DNA of 64,000 nucleotides from Onchidella celtica (lineage: Eukaryota; Mollusca; Gastropoda; Systellommatophora; Onchidiidae), in NCBI GenBank assembly GCA_963931925.1, contig OZ007582.1, positions 38,440,617 to 38,504,616 on the forward strand. Reading direction: 5' to 3'. The position numbers were made by a program, and so were the translations under genes. The first letter of the stretch is position 1. Every line of letters begins with the position of its first letter. Below the pieces are notes generated by a model. It had not been told where the DNA came from. It saw only the letters and a list, made by a program, of their open reading frames with translations, and ran no database searches. Positions 24,241 to 36,809 of this stretch are shown here, piece after piece.

Positions 24241-26164
24241 CCGCTCCGTGTCAACTCTGCTATCCTTATTTGATTGAGGGTTATAATTCTAATTAGCAAA
24301 GTTGCAAACGTGGATTTAATGTTTTCAAGAAGTATGGAAGAGAGGAAAAAAGAAATTTTCCTCATCAATTTTAACTTAAACAAAAAAGTTTCCACTTCCC
24401 AAAATGATAGTATTGTGGGATAAAATATTAGTTACTTTCTTTGTTTGCTCCATTTCAAACCATGAGATGATAAACAGCAAGAACACGCTACAACAAATGC
24501 CAAAGTGTCTGCACTATTCGCCTCACAGTCAGCAGCCTCCACTTTGCTTACATCATTTCTGCATAGGTGTGATTGAATTTGTCACAGTGTCAAGTGGCTG
24601 GGATTGGCCAACACAAGTTCTGTGCATGTGTAATGACAATTTTTGTTGCAGCGGTAAGTGGCAATTGATGCATAGGAAGGGGTAGGTGTAAATTTTGTCC
24701 ATGCATACCGACCAAATTTGAGTTTTACACGTAGGTGGCCGTATGCTCTATTAAGCCTGTGCCATGATGCAGAACATGATGCAAAACAAGTTCATGCATA
24801 CAGTAACTGATATGTGATGACTCAATGAATGAGGATATCCTTGTCTGGCTAGGTGCCTTAAAAAAATTTCAACTTTTTTCAGCTGTACTATGAAAAAGCG
24901 AAATGCACTGCCAGATCCAATGTTTCCATCCAGAAACCAGGCCTCATTTGGCCGGGTGGGCTGCCTTGAAACAGAATGTTATTAGTTCAATCAACCAGAA
25001 ATTAAAAGTGGGCATTAAATAAAACACAAGCTATCTACATGTGAATTTATATGTGTAAGCTTCATAAGACTTCCATGCGAAGATCCATTCCGTTTTCTTA
25101 CAATACAGACACAAGCGACCACCAGATGGGACTATGCTTTGTTCCAGTTTGGCCAAATGATGCTAATTATTTTAGTAAACACCTACCAAACAACGACCGA
25201 TACTCTTTTTTCTGGTGCAGGTGGATAAAGAATATGTTGTAAAACATTCTAAGAACTACACTTGAAAATGTATTGTCCAGTTGGCATCAATATAAAGAGT
25301 TAATGTTACTTGACCCCTGTAGAAACTAGAACATGAAATGATTCAAAATACTTTCATCACTTACATGAAGGAAAGGTGATCTACTGCATTTATCACATAT
25401 CATTTGTGAACATTAGTGAAACCTGGCGTCATATGGTCGAGTGAGCCGCATGAGTTCATCTTTTCAAAGCCTTGTAAAAGAATGTTATTTTCTTAATCAA
25501 TCAGAAATTAAAACTGTGCATTAAATAAGATGCATGCTATCTACATGTGAGAATTCATGTATGCAAGCGTCATAGAAATTGTGCGCAAAGATTCAAAGAG
25601 ATGAAATATAGGCTATTCCCCTTTCTTAAGGAACACCCACAAGCGATATTCAGACTTTGTTCTAGTTTGCAAAAGATGCTAACTATTTTATTAAACACCA
25701 CACAAAGGATATGTTGTAAACTATTCTAAAAACTACACTTGAAAATGTTTGGTAAAGATGGCATCAAATTACACTATTTAATGGGTCTTTTAACAAAATA
25801 AAAAGTTAAGGTTACTTGACCACATTACAAACTAGAACATAAATGATTCAAAATACTTTGATCACTTACACTTACATCATGACAATCTGAAGCTTTTAAT
25901 TTACTATGCATTTTTTAAAAACAACTACACTGCCATCACAGCATCAAAATAATTAGAACGGGAAATGTTCTGGACCACCCAGTCAATCTTTAAAGCTAAC
26001 CCTAAACCAATTTCTAATCTGACTTTATCAATCGCTGCCCCTACTGCTTACTCTTTTAACCAGAAACAAAAAGAATTATTGAGGCAGTTTGCAAAAAATT
26101 GTAAGAGTTAAAGACATCAGGAACTCATCAGGAAATCTAGACCTCGATCCTACTGAAAATCAAG

Positions 26165-26320
26165 CTTACCATAAGAATGGATTCCCTACATCAGACTGAT
26201 GTCAGCGCAATGTCATAACCAGGGGATCTACACAGGAACATAGGAACAATGACACTCCAATGTGTGAACTTGACATTATTCCTAAGTGTCAGATTTCCAT
26301 AGGGTTACCAGCTGCGAGGA
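26165..26320. mobile_element. Degenerate CAGCCAGC-type MITE (A2)
   Basis: The counterpart of 3340-3540, shortened at the left and with a small insertion near 26235. It keeps GGATTCCCTACATCAGAC and TTTCCATAGGGTTACCAGCTG-like words (26165-26315). Confidence 0.45.
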
Positions 26321-27440
26321 GACAACGTCAACAATGTTAGATTTGTTAGTTTTCTGAAGGAGCTCCATCTGTGCTTGTTGTGCCCTACTTTTTATTTATC
26401 GTTGTGCGGTACAAACATTTTACTAGGCTTCAGAATGTAACAGAATTAGATAAAACAGAAGAGAACAAGTAAGTATATTTGGGGGGGGGGGGGGTTAATA
26501 AAAGGGAGTTAATGGCTTTTCTCTTCAAATATTGCTATTTTCTCGGATTCCTTCCCTTTATCAGTTATACACGTTACATAAATATATCAATTATATAAGC
26601 CATAAATATGGTGAACTTTACCAGAGATTAAATCGAGCCAACATCATCCTTTGCCAGTTGGCCATCACAAAAGGAAGTGAAAAAACGCTGGAGATCTGTT
26701 CTCCATTCGTCAGCCTTATCTAAAATTAAAATAAAGAAGAGCCAGGTACTTTCAAGTAGTGATACTGATGAGATAATCAGCCGGTGCCAGAAAATATTTA
26801 ACCATTGAACCATTTTCGTCAGTAACGCTCACCTTGTCTCAAAATCTAATACATATAGATCTTTTCTCTCTAGTTCAGGTTACTGTCAAATCCGTCACAT
26901 TGATGAAAAGCGGACAATGGCACATGTATTAGATATAGATGACCACAATCATTTTACAGTATGCATGGTTTTGATTTCGTTTTAGCGTCTTATTTGATCT
27001 GTATTTTTATCAAAATAGTGAAATACAAATTAACACTCAACCTATTGATAATGTTTTTAATACAGTTAAAATTAACGAGACAATTCTTTTTTCTTTTATA
27101 CTTTTCAGTGTATCGTGATTTATTCTGTTACGTAAATTAAATTTGACCTTAGCAGATGAGTGGTATGTCAACGGTGTTGAAAATCCAGTAGGGTTTTCTT
27201 AATGCTGACATAATTTTTTTTTTGTCTGGTCCTACAGATGAACTGTGCACAAGTTACAACATAATAGGCTAAAGCCTTTCAAAATGACAGTGTAAAATAA
27301 ACGTCTCAAAGGAGCTCCCAGAGCTCTTTAATGTTTGGTCAGTTCCAGTATAAGGTGGCAGGTTGTCGAAATTGATTTTGAAAAGACAGAAAAGATTCGC
27401 GTTCATTAAGCTTAACCCTAGACACCCCCTCCCCTTTCCG

Positions 27441-27441
27441 C

Positions 27442-27518
<77 letters not shown>
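27441..27518. repeat. (GA)n microsatellite (A2)
   Basis: A long, nearly pure GA repeat with one AAAG interruption, orthologous to 4610-4682. Frames across it (Ser-Leu or Glu-Arg repeats) are artefacts. Confidence 0.95.
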
Positions 27519-27523
<5 letters not shown>

Positions 27524-27772
27524 CCAAGTTTTCATTAACAAAACAAAAAAATGTACTAAACCTTATGATCAAATAAACAGCCCTACCTGCCATCAATCCC
27601 TAAAAGCTCACCATGTCATGCTGTGCAGACAAAAACACCACTATTGACTGCAACTAAAGCTTTAAAATCTCCACTGCTTCATAGGCTTTCCTTACTGCTG
27701 GAAAGGGTTGCGTAAGGCGCGTGTAGTGCACATCCATGTAGTAGAACTCCTTGAAAAACACACTGGACGTGC

Positions 27773-27865
27773 CTTTAACCATAATTCGTCTGTCACTGAA
27801 ACAAGTTTAGCTTTTATAGAGTCAAAAACATCACTGCACTCACAAAACTGACCCTTTCCGTGGTT
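27773..27865 (-). pseudogene. A2 counterpart of the 28-codon exon candidate
   Basis: Frame of 31 codons, NHGKGQFCECSDVF then DSIKAKLVSVTDEL, after an acceptor (T-run, AATTCTTCAG). It differs from A1 by an in-frame 9-bp indel and a few replacements. The A1 donor GTATGG is GCACGT here, so correct splicing would fail. Confidence 0.3.
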
Positions 27866-28631
27866 CTGAAGAATTAAAAAAAAAAAAAGTATGACGGGAT
27901 AGCATGAGGCGATAACGTTTTCAACACCATTTCACTGGAAAAACCGTGACTCACACCGTTGGTTACAAACTTAATTTTAATAATACAGCCAATGCAATGT
28001 GAGTGTGTTCTTGAGTACCGGTGAATAAAGTAGGCTATCAACGAATGTGCAGAATAATGCACGAGTGGTTGAGAAATGTGTGAGGGACTGAATTAAATTA
28101 GCTTTGATGTTGGTGATCAAGAAGACGCTCACTCTTTCCCAATGCTCTACCTGAGTGTGTTGCGATCTCGTTTTATTTTTAAATCATAATTATCTACTCA
28201 CCTACTCCCACAGAGCGCAGCAGTACATTTCCATGACGTCGGAAACAAATTGTGAAGCGAAAAGAAAAAGTCAAGTGAAGATAAAAATCTAGTTATGTTT
28301 TTTTTTTTTTTTAAATAAAATACACAGACTATTAACTCGCCACGATCGATTGCCTATTCCCCCCCCCTACCCCCCCCCCCCCACCTGACGTTTGACTCTT
28401 GTAACCTTGTACATTGTCCTGCCTGAGACTGCAGACTAAATGCAGTTTAAAGCATATTTTTTGGTCCCACCTGCCACCCTGTTTCTGTCCATTCAACTTG
28501 AACTTTACTGTGTTAGGAAAAATGTTCAGCATGGATGTTGTTAGGGAACAGCAGTATTTTACATCATAAGCTACAGGTGGGCAGTGAGCACAACTCAGTG
28601 TTTTCTCTGTTCGGCTTTATAATACCTAGCC

Positions 28632-28775
28632 AGCCACCTTACGCCAATCCGACGTAGATTTGGTAAGATTACCTTTATAGAGGTGGGCTTCCTACATCAA
28701 ACGTCGGCATTCCTGCCTGCAAAACTTGAGGTCAATCCTACAGGTCGGATTTCCCCAGGGTTACTCTCTGGGTAG
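28632..28775. mobile_element. Degenerate CAGCCAGC-type MITE
   Basis: Shows CCAGCCACCTTACGCC at the left and GTCGGATTTCCCCAGGG with CTCTGGG at the right. Interior words (GGTAAGATTACC, CTACATCAAAC, AACTTGAGGTCAATCC) match the 211-bp copies. Confidence 0.45.
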
Positions 28776-29688
28776 ACTACGGTTCATTTTATTCATTATA
28801 TATGTATGTTTCACTACTGTACTGATTTGCATTATGTTTTTGTGTCCATTTTAAATGATCAAATTTAAACTTTACATGCACCACGAATGAGTAAATTAAC
28901 ACTGTCTAGTTTTCTCGTCTTCCTAATTTCTTGGATACATACAGTGTTTAGATTGCTCAGCTAAATTTAAGCATAGCCTTATTCATTCAAATTTCCTCCC
29001 ATCCATTCTGTCTTTTATTTTCATCTCTTCGACTTATTCTAGTCACTGATTATCGTAATCCTAGTATACAACTTGTACATTCTCCACTTGTGAGAAATTT
29101 GACTTCAAAGTTTGAGCTCTTCTGAATATAGTTAATAATATAGAAATGCTGAGTATTTTCGCCTACTCATAGACAGTGTATAGACGAGAAATTAATAGGT
29201 GGTGTATTTAACAGGCCCTACCAGATGTCAACTGTAGTCCAATGATGGCAGAAACTCGATTTTTGCACAAAATGAACACAGGCCACTTGGAAACTGTATT
29301 GACGATACTATACTCAGATTTCTCTTGTCCCTTCCCACCTTCACCCCCTCCCCCTTTCCCCAACTACATATTACATGTCACAGTTGCTCTGCCAGATCAT
29401 TATTATCAGTCTTACTCAAAAAGTAAGGGTCTGCAGGGCAAAAATAGGACTTATCAGTCACATGAGAAGCCATAAGTCATGAAAGAACAGTCTTTCCATT
29501 CTGTCCTCTGTGTCCTTTAGTTCTCTTTATTGTCCATGTGTTGAAATTCTCAACAATTTCTGTTCTTTATTCCTCTGGTGTTGTTAAGGTCATCATCATA
29601 CCTGATGGACGAACTATTATTATTACTCAAGGCCTATTAGATAGACATGTAGGCCTTGGTCTTACTGCCAGTTTTCTTCATCGTTATA

Positions 29689-30262
29689 CAGTAGTCTCCG
29701 CCTAAGAACCCGGTCAACGGGAGACAGAAAAAGCGGGTTCTTAGGCGGACCGGGCTCTTAGGCGGATACAACACGAGGCCCAGTGATACCATGTGTAATA
29801 ACCACATACAGCCCTCAGTACAAGTACATGTGCCATGCAAACCAAGCGCGTGGTCAATTACGTATAAAATTCTGCCCCTCGAGTCAGACAGCAATAGATG
29901 TTAGGTAATGACTATACTAATTTAGTCTAGGAGTGGCCTGCTTGCACACGAAAGACGTAACTGGGCTGCACCCTTTGTACGATTCGCCTCCCCCTACCTT
30001 CCCTCCACCTGTTCTTTTTCACTGTACTCTGTGACTTTGTTCTATTCCGTCAACTTGAAAGAGAATTTTGCGTTTAATATGGACATTTTACGTAAAAGTG
30101 TGCTTGTCTCACGGTCAAATGCCGGGTTCTTAGGCGGATTTTTCGTTTCAGAGCGGGTTCTTACGCATGTAAATTATAGTGAAAAAATTCGGTTTCGCGG
30201 CAACAGCGGGTTCTAAGGCGGATCGGGTTCTAAGGCGGCGAGTTCTTAGACGGAGACTACTG
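29689..30262. mobile_element. Tigger/pogo-like MITE, 574 bp, internally deleted
   Basis: Starts CAGTAGTCTCCGCCTAAG and ends CGGAGACTACTG, flanked by TA (29687-29688, 30263-30264). It lacks about 230 bp of the interior of the copies at 20589 and 62192. Block A1 has no counterpart near 7.0 kb, so it inserted independently after the A duplication or was lost from A1. Confidence 0.8.
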
Positions 30263-30529
30263 TATTTATATCATTTTCATTTTTTTTTGATTAATTCATT
30301 CCTTTATTCATACTCTTTTTTCTTGTCTTGAAACTGGCACAGTATGCACCGTAATATATAATGTACCTGTATCTATGTGCTGGAAAAACTTCCCAGAATC
30401 CCAAAAGTTTGTGTTCTTTTTTTTTTTAATGATTACTAATTAACATTCAAGTTTCTCATGATTGGTTCACAATATAAAAATTATACCCCCCCCCCCCCAA
30501 ACCTCCCCAGGACATGACTAAAGGGACAT

Positions 30530-30950
30530 TGCACAAGTACAAACTCTCATTACCCTTAGACAGAAGAAGGAAGAGAAAAGGGTGAAACTGAAAGTCACGA
30601 AGAGGGAAGACTGTTGAAAGAGAAGAGATTTAGAAAGAAAATGCAATATTATATAGAGGTGACAGGCAAAGACTGAAAAATGGGACAGAGAAGACAAGGG
30701 AGAGGATGCAGGTGGTAGAAAAAGATGGAGTGTGACACTGACAATCAGACTTGGAAAAAGGATGATTTAAAAACACAGAGAGGGATGGAGGGAAGGAGGT
30801 GATGAAAACATGGTGAAGGAAGGAAGAAGAAATTTGTGATGAGATTACTGACAGATAAAAGACAAAGCTCTTGATTAGTGAAGGAAAATGAAGATGAAGA
30901 AAAGTTAGCAGTGAGCCAAAAAGGAAGTGGATGGGGGAATAGAACATATC
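30530..30950. repeat. Purine-rich tract (A2)
   Basis: Counterpart of 7100-7560, with the same order of GAAGG/GAGAGG words. The minus-strand frame at 30630-30971 is low-complexity translation. Confidence 0.65.
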
Positions 30951-31581
30951 AATGCCTGACACACATACCATAGCAAAAATTAATCCCCAAAAAATATTCC
31001 ACCATAATATACAGTTTATTCAAGTTACAGGAAACTGGAAACAAGCCCTTCACAAGTCCTACAACAATATAATGTAATAATTAATACACATATGCAATTT
31101 ACACAAATTCAAATGTGATTGACATAAAATAACAATGTAATTTACGTCCACTCTCAGGAACAAGTGCCAACCCTTAAATAAATGACAAACAATACAATGG
31201 TGTTGGAATTGCTATTTTCAGGGTAGGCTGTATGTACATTATATCCAAACATAACTATGAAAATTAACCAGTATAAAGATCTAAAAAAAATTAGAATAAA
31301 CAAAAAGGCCAGGTCTACTAGTCCCTCGTTTAGTCAAAGCAAAATGGGCAAGACCACTTTTGAGTGCATTGTTTCCATGTGAGACGATCGCAGAAAATAA
31401 GCATAGCTGTAATTTCCAAAGGTGATTATGTACATTGTTATTTTAGATTATTGTAATTCTTTCAAGTAAGGATTAAACTGAATGATATTACACTCAAATT
31501 TTGTTTTAAATAATTACATGTTTTTCATGTATCAAAAGTTGTCATTTTATTAAAAGATGGCCATTTTCAGCCATTGTTAAC

Positions 31582-31850
31582 TGTAACAGCTGAGGTTGTT
31601 CTAGCACGTTATAGTAGGGGGGAGTTAGTTGATATAACTACAACCCTTTAGAAAACGAAACTATTACAGCTGTAAAATAAATAAACACGAGATCCGACGA
31701 TAGATTAAATAATACTAAAGTTTAATAACTGTATAGTGAACAATAAATTACTAGGAAGACACCAGCGAAACTAAATATCTACGCCACACAAAAAGGAAAC
31801 TCACTTACTCACCCCTACTATAACGTGCTAGAACAACCTCAGCTGTTACA
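31582..31850. mobile_element. 269-bp TIR element (TGTAACA ends) with TTAAC target duplication
   Basis: The ends are inverted repeats of about 39 bp: TGTAACAGCTGAGG... at the left, ...CCTCAGCTGTTACA at the right. TTAAC occurs directly on both sides (31577-31581, 31851-31855). The homologous A1 site (about 8188, CATTGTTAACACTGG) has a single TTAAC and no insert, a clean empty site. The interior is non-coding. TGT...ACA ends with a 4-5-bp duplication recall Ginger-type transposons, but that assignment is only a suggestion. Confidence 0.85.
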
Positions 31851-31989
31851 TTAACACAGGGCTCAGTGGGACCAAGACAGTAAGACAATCCACATAACCA
31901 CTTTTTTGCTAAGGGAGAGACATTTTGTTCCAGTAGGACTGCATGTTAGAAAGACAACATTGGGTGTGGTAGACTGGGCAGTGTTTGGA

Positions 31990-33770
31990 AAAAGCTGTAG
32001 ATCCCTCCACTGAAACAACAAACATGTCTCAAGTTTACAGTTCTCTTAAGGTAAGAAGCAAGCGGCTCTGACAAATTGGAAGAATCAAGAGAGGAAGTAA
32101 TGGACTTCCACTTGTATTATATATTACTTGAATTAGTGCCAATTCAAATTTTATCGAAAGTGGACAAACCAAGTTTTGCAAAAATGCTCTTAATTGTATA
32201 ACTTTATCATCAAAAGGTGCCTACGCAAAGACCGTATTGCCAGTTTTGTAAACTTTACAGGAGAGCGATTTGAAAGTTTGATATGAAGTATCAAATGTCT
32301 ATTACGACCTTTAAATCCTCATCAATAATGAGATCAAGTAATTTGATAATGGAATTTGCATTGAGTCAAAATGTAGTACTTACCAAGGTGGAACAGAATA
32401 TAATATGCAAAAAAACAAAATTCGAAAATTTTCGATTTACAGTGTTTGCACAAGCACCCCTCAATATGAATTGACATTGTAAATAAAGCAAGGGAGTTTT
32501 TTGCTCTTTTTGTAAAGAACAACAGATTGTACAGCCTCCAAGGTCAAAATTGGGTTGAGAACATGGTTTGTAATACTCCCACTTGCAAGCTACTTTGTGC
32601 ACTTGAACTGGAGTCAAGTAACATGCAACTTACAAAGTGCACTCACATTGTGTAATTATGCCAATGGATGCATCTGCAAGCAACAATTCAGGGGGAACAA
32701 CAGCAAAAACGCTGACAAAAAATAAAAGAGATAACTGAGAGGATGGGAAATGTAGAAAAATAATTCTGATGTTAAGTATAAAGACAACTTTAATGAACAC
32801 TAAATCCATACACTAGAACATGCCTACAGTTTTTATAGTGGTTCCAAGTCACAGCATATGTTATACTTATTTTAATAAAAGAACAAAACTGAAGCTCTTG
32901 GTAAAATAGCGATACCTTCAAATAAGCCCTTTTTTCAAATTACATTGTCACCAAATTGATCAATGTTATCCTAAATCTTTAGAGATCAAAGCACTAGATT
33001 ATTCCATTTTTATTTTAATTAATAATTGGAATATTCGGATTTGTCCACACTCGGGTATCTGGCAGCCTAGCGAATTTTAATTGAAGACCTGTCAAGATTT
33101 TTGCGATTATAGCCAGCTTTGTAATATGGCAGAAATGGGACTACGTGTCCACCAATGGCAAGAAACATCTTGAGAAGATTGAGCTGCAGGGCATACAGGA
33201 TGAGCTCATTTCAGAGCTTAAAATTACTACAGAGCTCAAAACCTTGATGCTACATATTTTCACATACTGCTGGCAAGCAGATCAGTATAAAGCCATCAAA
33301 GCATTATCACCTAAAGACTGTGCTGTATGCACTTTTGATTTTGAATTATCAGTATGAAAGAGAATACAAATCTTTAATATACTGATGTCTGTGCTATGAA
33401 AACCTTTGTTTGATTGTGAACTACATGTATGTCCTTGTGGTTGATAGTAACAGTGTTTAAAATTCTGACTTACTTCATTCGTTTAGTCAGTTATTATTGC
33501 TTTTCCCTGTTCCATTCTTTTAATTCTTCACCTGTCAAACTATGATCAGAATATCACATAGTTAGATCACCTTTTAACAATGGCTTATATACTATCCAGG
33601 CCTGGTCAGCATGCAACCTTGATGAGGACAGAGTCAGTTTCCGATTCAGCAGTTCAGTTTTTCTGACTTTATTGAAAAGGAAAAGAAGAAAACAAAAGAA
33701 AATTCTCAACAACAGGACTAAACAGGTTTACAATCATGACAAATTCACAAAACTCACTCTCCATGCTTAT
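31990..33770. other. A2-specific insertion of about 1.8 kb
   Basis: A1 passes directly from GCAGTGTTTACATTA (about 8320) to TATGCCAAAAGACAACTG. In A2 about 1.8 kb separates the equivalents. The insert contains an inverted copy of A1 6880-7060 (at 32195-32400) and a transposase-like coding fragment at 33118-33357. The ends of the insert were not resolved. Confidence 0.6.
33118..33357 (+). pseudogene. Fragment resembling a transposase-like protein of marine invertebrates
   Basis: The open frame reads FVIWQKWDYVSTNGKK, continues through IQDELISELK and HIFTYCWQADQYKAIK, then FDFELSV and a stop. The pattern W-x-x-W-x-x-V, E-L-x-x-x-L, then H-[IL]-F...W-Q-x-x-Q-[FY], then a D-F motif recalls a large family of uncharacterised transposon-like proteins that continue with D-F-A-E-N-Y. 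Here the frame ends just at that motif. It has no intact 3' part and lies inside an A2-specific insertion. The family assignment is from memory and not verified. Confidence 0.4.
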
Positions 33771-34931
33771 GGCATTTGTCAGACTTATGCCACAAGGCAA
33801 CTGACTGTTCACTGTATTCCTGAGCATGAGGGCTATCAGATAATAGTATAGATAAAGAAATACACCAATAGAAAAATCTGATAATCAAATACAACCATAA
33901 TGGCATGAATTACCAAATGACAGGAAAAGAAACAGTTTTTTCTTAATATCTCAAAAATGTCAAAAAATAACTTATGCCATTAGTGTAGAGCAGTGATTAT
34001 GTGAAGAAACAGGAAAATGCCAGTCTAAAATGAAATGATCTGATTTTCCACCTGGTTATTCTATTTCCAAATCCGTGGTTTAATAATACCAGTGTGAGTT
34101 AAGGTAAATTACAAAATGAGAAAAGAACTTGACTGACCAGTAATAGGCAACTGACTGCATATTTTACAGAGTAAAACACTTATTAAAATATTTATGCACA
34201 ATAAAATCATTTCACCTTAACTAATAGATAAGTAGTGAGTAACATTTTTCTTGCTGACATTATAACTGTTCAACAGTGGATACCAATCCTCCTGAGTCGT
34301 TCACTTAGTAACCTTTGCACTATCAGTGGGAATGAGAGGAAAAAATGGAAATCAATGTGTGTTTTATACAAATGGACTGGTCGTTGCTTCAATGCTGTGT
34401 TGATACATGTACATGTAATTTCATATAATAATGTCTCACTGTTGACATATAATGGATAGAATAATAAAACAATTTCAAAGCATAGAATTTTGCATGTAAA
34501 GAAAGCCACACAATGCTCAACATTTTCCAAGATTCTGAACTGTTAATCATAACATTGCACATTTTAGTGAGGTGACTGTTGTCTGACTAGAAGCAGAGAA
34601 AATATTCCTGGAAAGCAGAAAACCTTTTGAACATCAAATCTCTCAACCTCAGATCTATTGCAATATGGTAATTGTAATATATATGGATACTGAAATGTTC
34701 ACTACGTATAAAGTAAAAGGATATCATGTAATTCAAATAAAATTGATGAAAAGTATCTGTACTCTTTCATTCACTTCATTTGTCAAAGAGGTATTAAGAC
34801 AACCCCCTTCCCCCCTCTGTCTTTCTCACTCTCTCCATCTCTTTCTTTAATTCGTTTTCAGATTTTTGTTAAAAATACATTTTACAAGATGAAATAAGGT
34901 CAGCAAAGGTAAGAATATGTAATTTATAAAC

Positions 34932-35261
34932 TTATTTACATTTTTTTAAAAGATCACTAAGTCTTTTTTGTTTCTTTTTAGCTTTCTTCACTTCTTGCTG
35001 CTTCACTTTGAGTTTTCTCTGAAGAGATTTTACTTGTAGTTCAAGGTCCTCAATGGTTTTTGTTTGCTTCACTGCCTTGGCACTGGTTTCATTTAAAACG
35101 TATGTCTGGTCATTTTCAAATGAATCATTTACTTTGTTTGTCCTGCCACAATCTGTACCCTCATGTGACAAGTATCTTTAACTTCAGTTGTCGCGTGACA
35201 GGTATATATGATCTGTACTTTCGCTCCCTTCATTGGTCAGGTGATAGATATCAATACCTTC
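34932..35261 (-). pseudogene. THAP-type gene, A2 copy: coiled-coil end and part of repeat array
   Basis: Downstream part of the A2 THAP-type gene, cut off from the rest by the LTR element at 35262. The frame from 35171 contains KVNDSFENDQTYVL, then a heptad-rich region (KTIEDLELQVKSLQRKLK, KKAKKKQKRLSDLL) ending in a stop at 34932. THAP proteins commonly carry a basic coiled coil downstream of the zinc finger. A donor-like GTAAATAAG overlaps the stop, so the original exon may have spliced on. Repeat units (TTGTCGCGTGACAGGTAT, TTGGTCAGGTGATAGAT) occupy 35165-35261. Confidence 0.6.
35257..35261. repeat. Target site duplication CCTTC (left)
   Basis: CCTTC immediately precedes the TGTCAC end of the LTR and is repeated at 43662-43666. 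Confidence 0.9.
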
Positions 35262-36453
35262 TGTCACAAATCCCAGACTGGGAGATGTAATAAGTATGAC
35301 AGGACAACAATCACGAACAAACAAGTTTAACACTTAACAGAACAACCCATCAGACTCACACATTTATTAAACATAATTATACATATAATAGCGCAATTAC
35401 ATACATTATATTATTGGAATGACTGCCGTACAACGGCCTTATTCTCACACACACTCTCCCTCGGATCCACAATCCGGTAGTTACTCCTAAAGGCACTTCG
35501 GCCTCAGCCTCTCCCCTCAGGGTCTTAATAGCCCATTAATAAATTACTGGCACCGCAGTCTCTCAATATCACCTTCCTATTGTCATACACCTTAGCACTC
35601 CCCTAGCACCTCAGCAGGGCAATAACACATTATTATTTCCATAGCCATCAACATGGCAGCAACATAGTATCAGTCACTAGCCTATCAACATGGCAACAAT
35701 ATAGTATCTCATTCACTCTCATATCTACGTCCCTGTCCGTGGCCTGACTGCCACGACTTTATGTGCCTCTACTGTCCTACACTGACAGCCTCACTTCTGG
35801 CCTATGTGTGGCCTCCGGCCCTATGCTGGCCTATCCCCTGTGCTCATCGAGGTGGCTCTTCGGCCCGTCCCCGACACCTACAAGAATAACATTACATTGG
35901 TATAATACCCTACCATTTCTATTCACTCCACCTCTCCTTACAATCCATGAAGCGTACACACACTAGTTCACCTTTCACTCACCACACATCTTACGGTAAC
36001 ACACTTCCATCGGAGTACACACTACTCACTCGCGCTACAAATCCATGAACTCACTTTCATCTATCGCTCGTGGCGCACATTGCTATATCCAATATCAAGG
36101 ACTTCCACATTCCTCACATACTTATTTACATCATGGTAATAGACGAATATAATATAATACATCAATCATAATAATCAATCAACGTTCTACATACCAGTCA
36201 TAACTGGAAAGACTCTCACCAGTCTTCTCGACTGCTTCCCCTTTATGTCCGCCCGATGGGCTTTTATTCACAGGTCCGATCCCTAGGACCTTCTAACTTG
36301 CAGTGATAGTATTACCGCTCTTTCGCCTCCTTCAGACCCCGCCCCCACTACTACTCACAACAGCACGCTTAACTTGCTGTCTACTGTGAGCCTTTCTTAC
36401 TCTACACCCGCTCTGTAGCAATCCCCTTAATTGCACTCACTCCACTCGTGACA
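35262..36453 (-). repeat. 3' LTR, 1192 bp
   Basis: Begins TGTCAC and ends GTGACA, a 6-bp inverted repeat. It differs from the other LTR at about three positions by eye: 36220 (C here, T there), the CGCTCTTTCG/CGCGCTTTCG change near 36325, and GCAATCCCC/GCAACCCCC near 36422. A minus-strand AATAAA (plus TTTATT at about 35363) lies roughly 100 bp from the 3' boundary, suiting a polyadenylation signal. The frame at 35763-35966 lies within the LTR and is identical in both copies for that reason only. Confidence 0.95.
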
Positions 36454-36467
36454 TCATCCCCCACCCC
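36454..36467 (-). promoter_or_regulatory. Polypurine tract
   Basis: On the minus strand GGGGTGGGGGATGA, preceded by a T-run, abuts the 3' LTR directly. This is the expected place for the plus-strand DNA primer of an LTR retroelement. Confidence 0.85.
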
Positions 36468-36809
36468 AAAAAAATTAATGCAATTAATTTCAAATCGCAT
36501 CAAGATGACTGTCAACGAGTGAGCGTGAGCAATACCTACACTAAAAAAACTGACCTAGCAGTTCCCCTAGTATATAAAATACCGAAATCAGGGGAAAATA
36601 TGGGGATCAATATGGCCTGAAATATGCATATATGTGTCACATCATGAATAGCTAACTAACCACAATACTTAATACAGAATCAAAAACCACTCAACCTATC
36701 AACCATCCTTCATATCATATTTATAATGTCAATATTTTAAAGTCGACTCATTCACACAGATCCTGTCAATGTTCCTGTCCTCTGATGTATAAGCTCCTGA
36801 AATCTTGCC
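36468..36809 (-). other. Element 3' non-coding region
   Basis: About 340 bp lie between the gag-pol stop and the polypurine tract. No env-like or accessory frame is present. Confidence 0.6.

Noticed and set aside
27269-27647. Frames of Ser-Leu or Glu-Arg repeats
   Set aside because: Translation of the (GA)n microsatellite.
34270-34640. Possible further exon of the THAP-type gene after the acceptor GGTTTTCTGCTTTCCAG (also near 9130)
   Set aside because: Good acceptor, but the frame is interrupted in A2 and weak in A1; resemblance to P-element-type THAP9 sequence is not convincing.
35763-35966. 67-codon frame identical at 42971-43174
   Set aside because: Lies inside the two LTRs; identity comes from the LTRs being recent copies.
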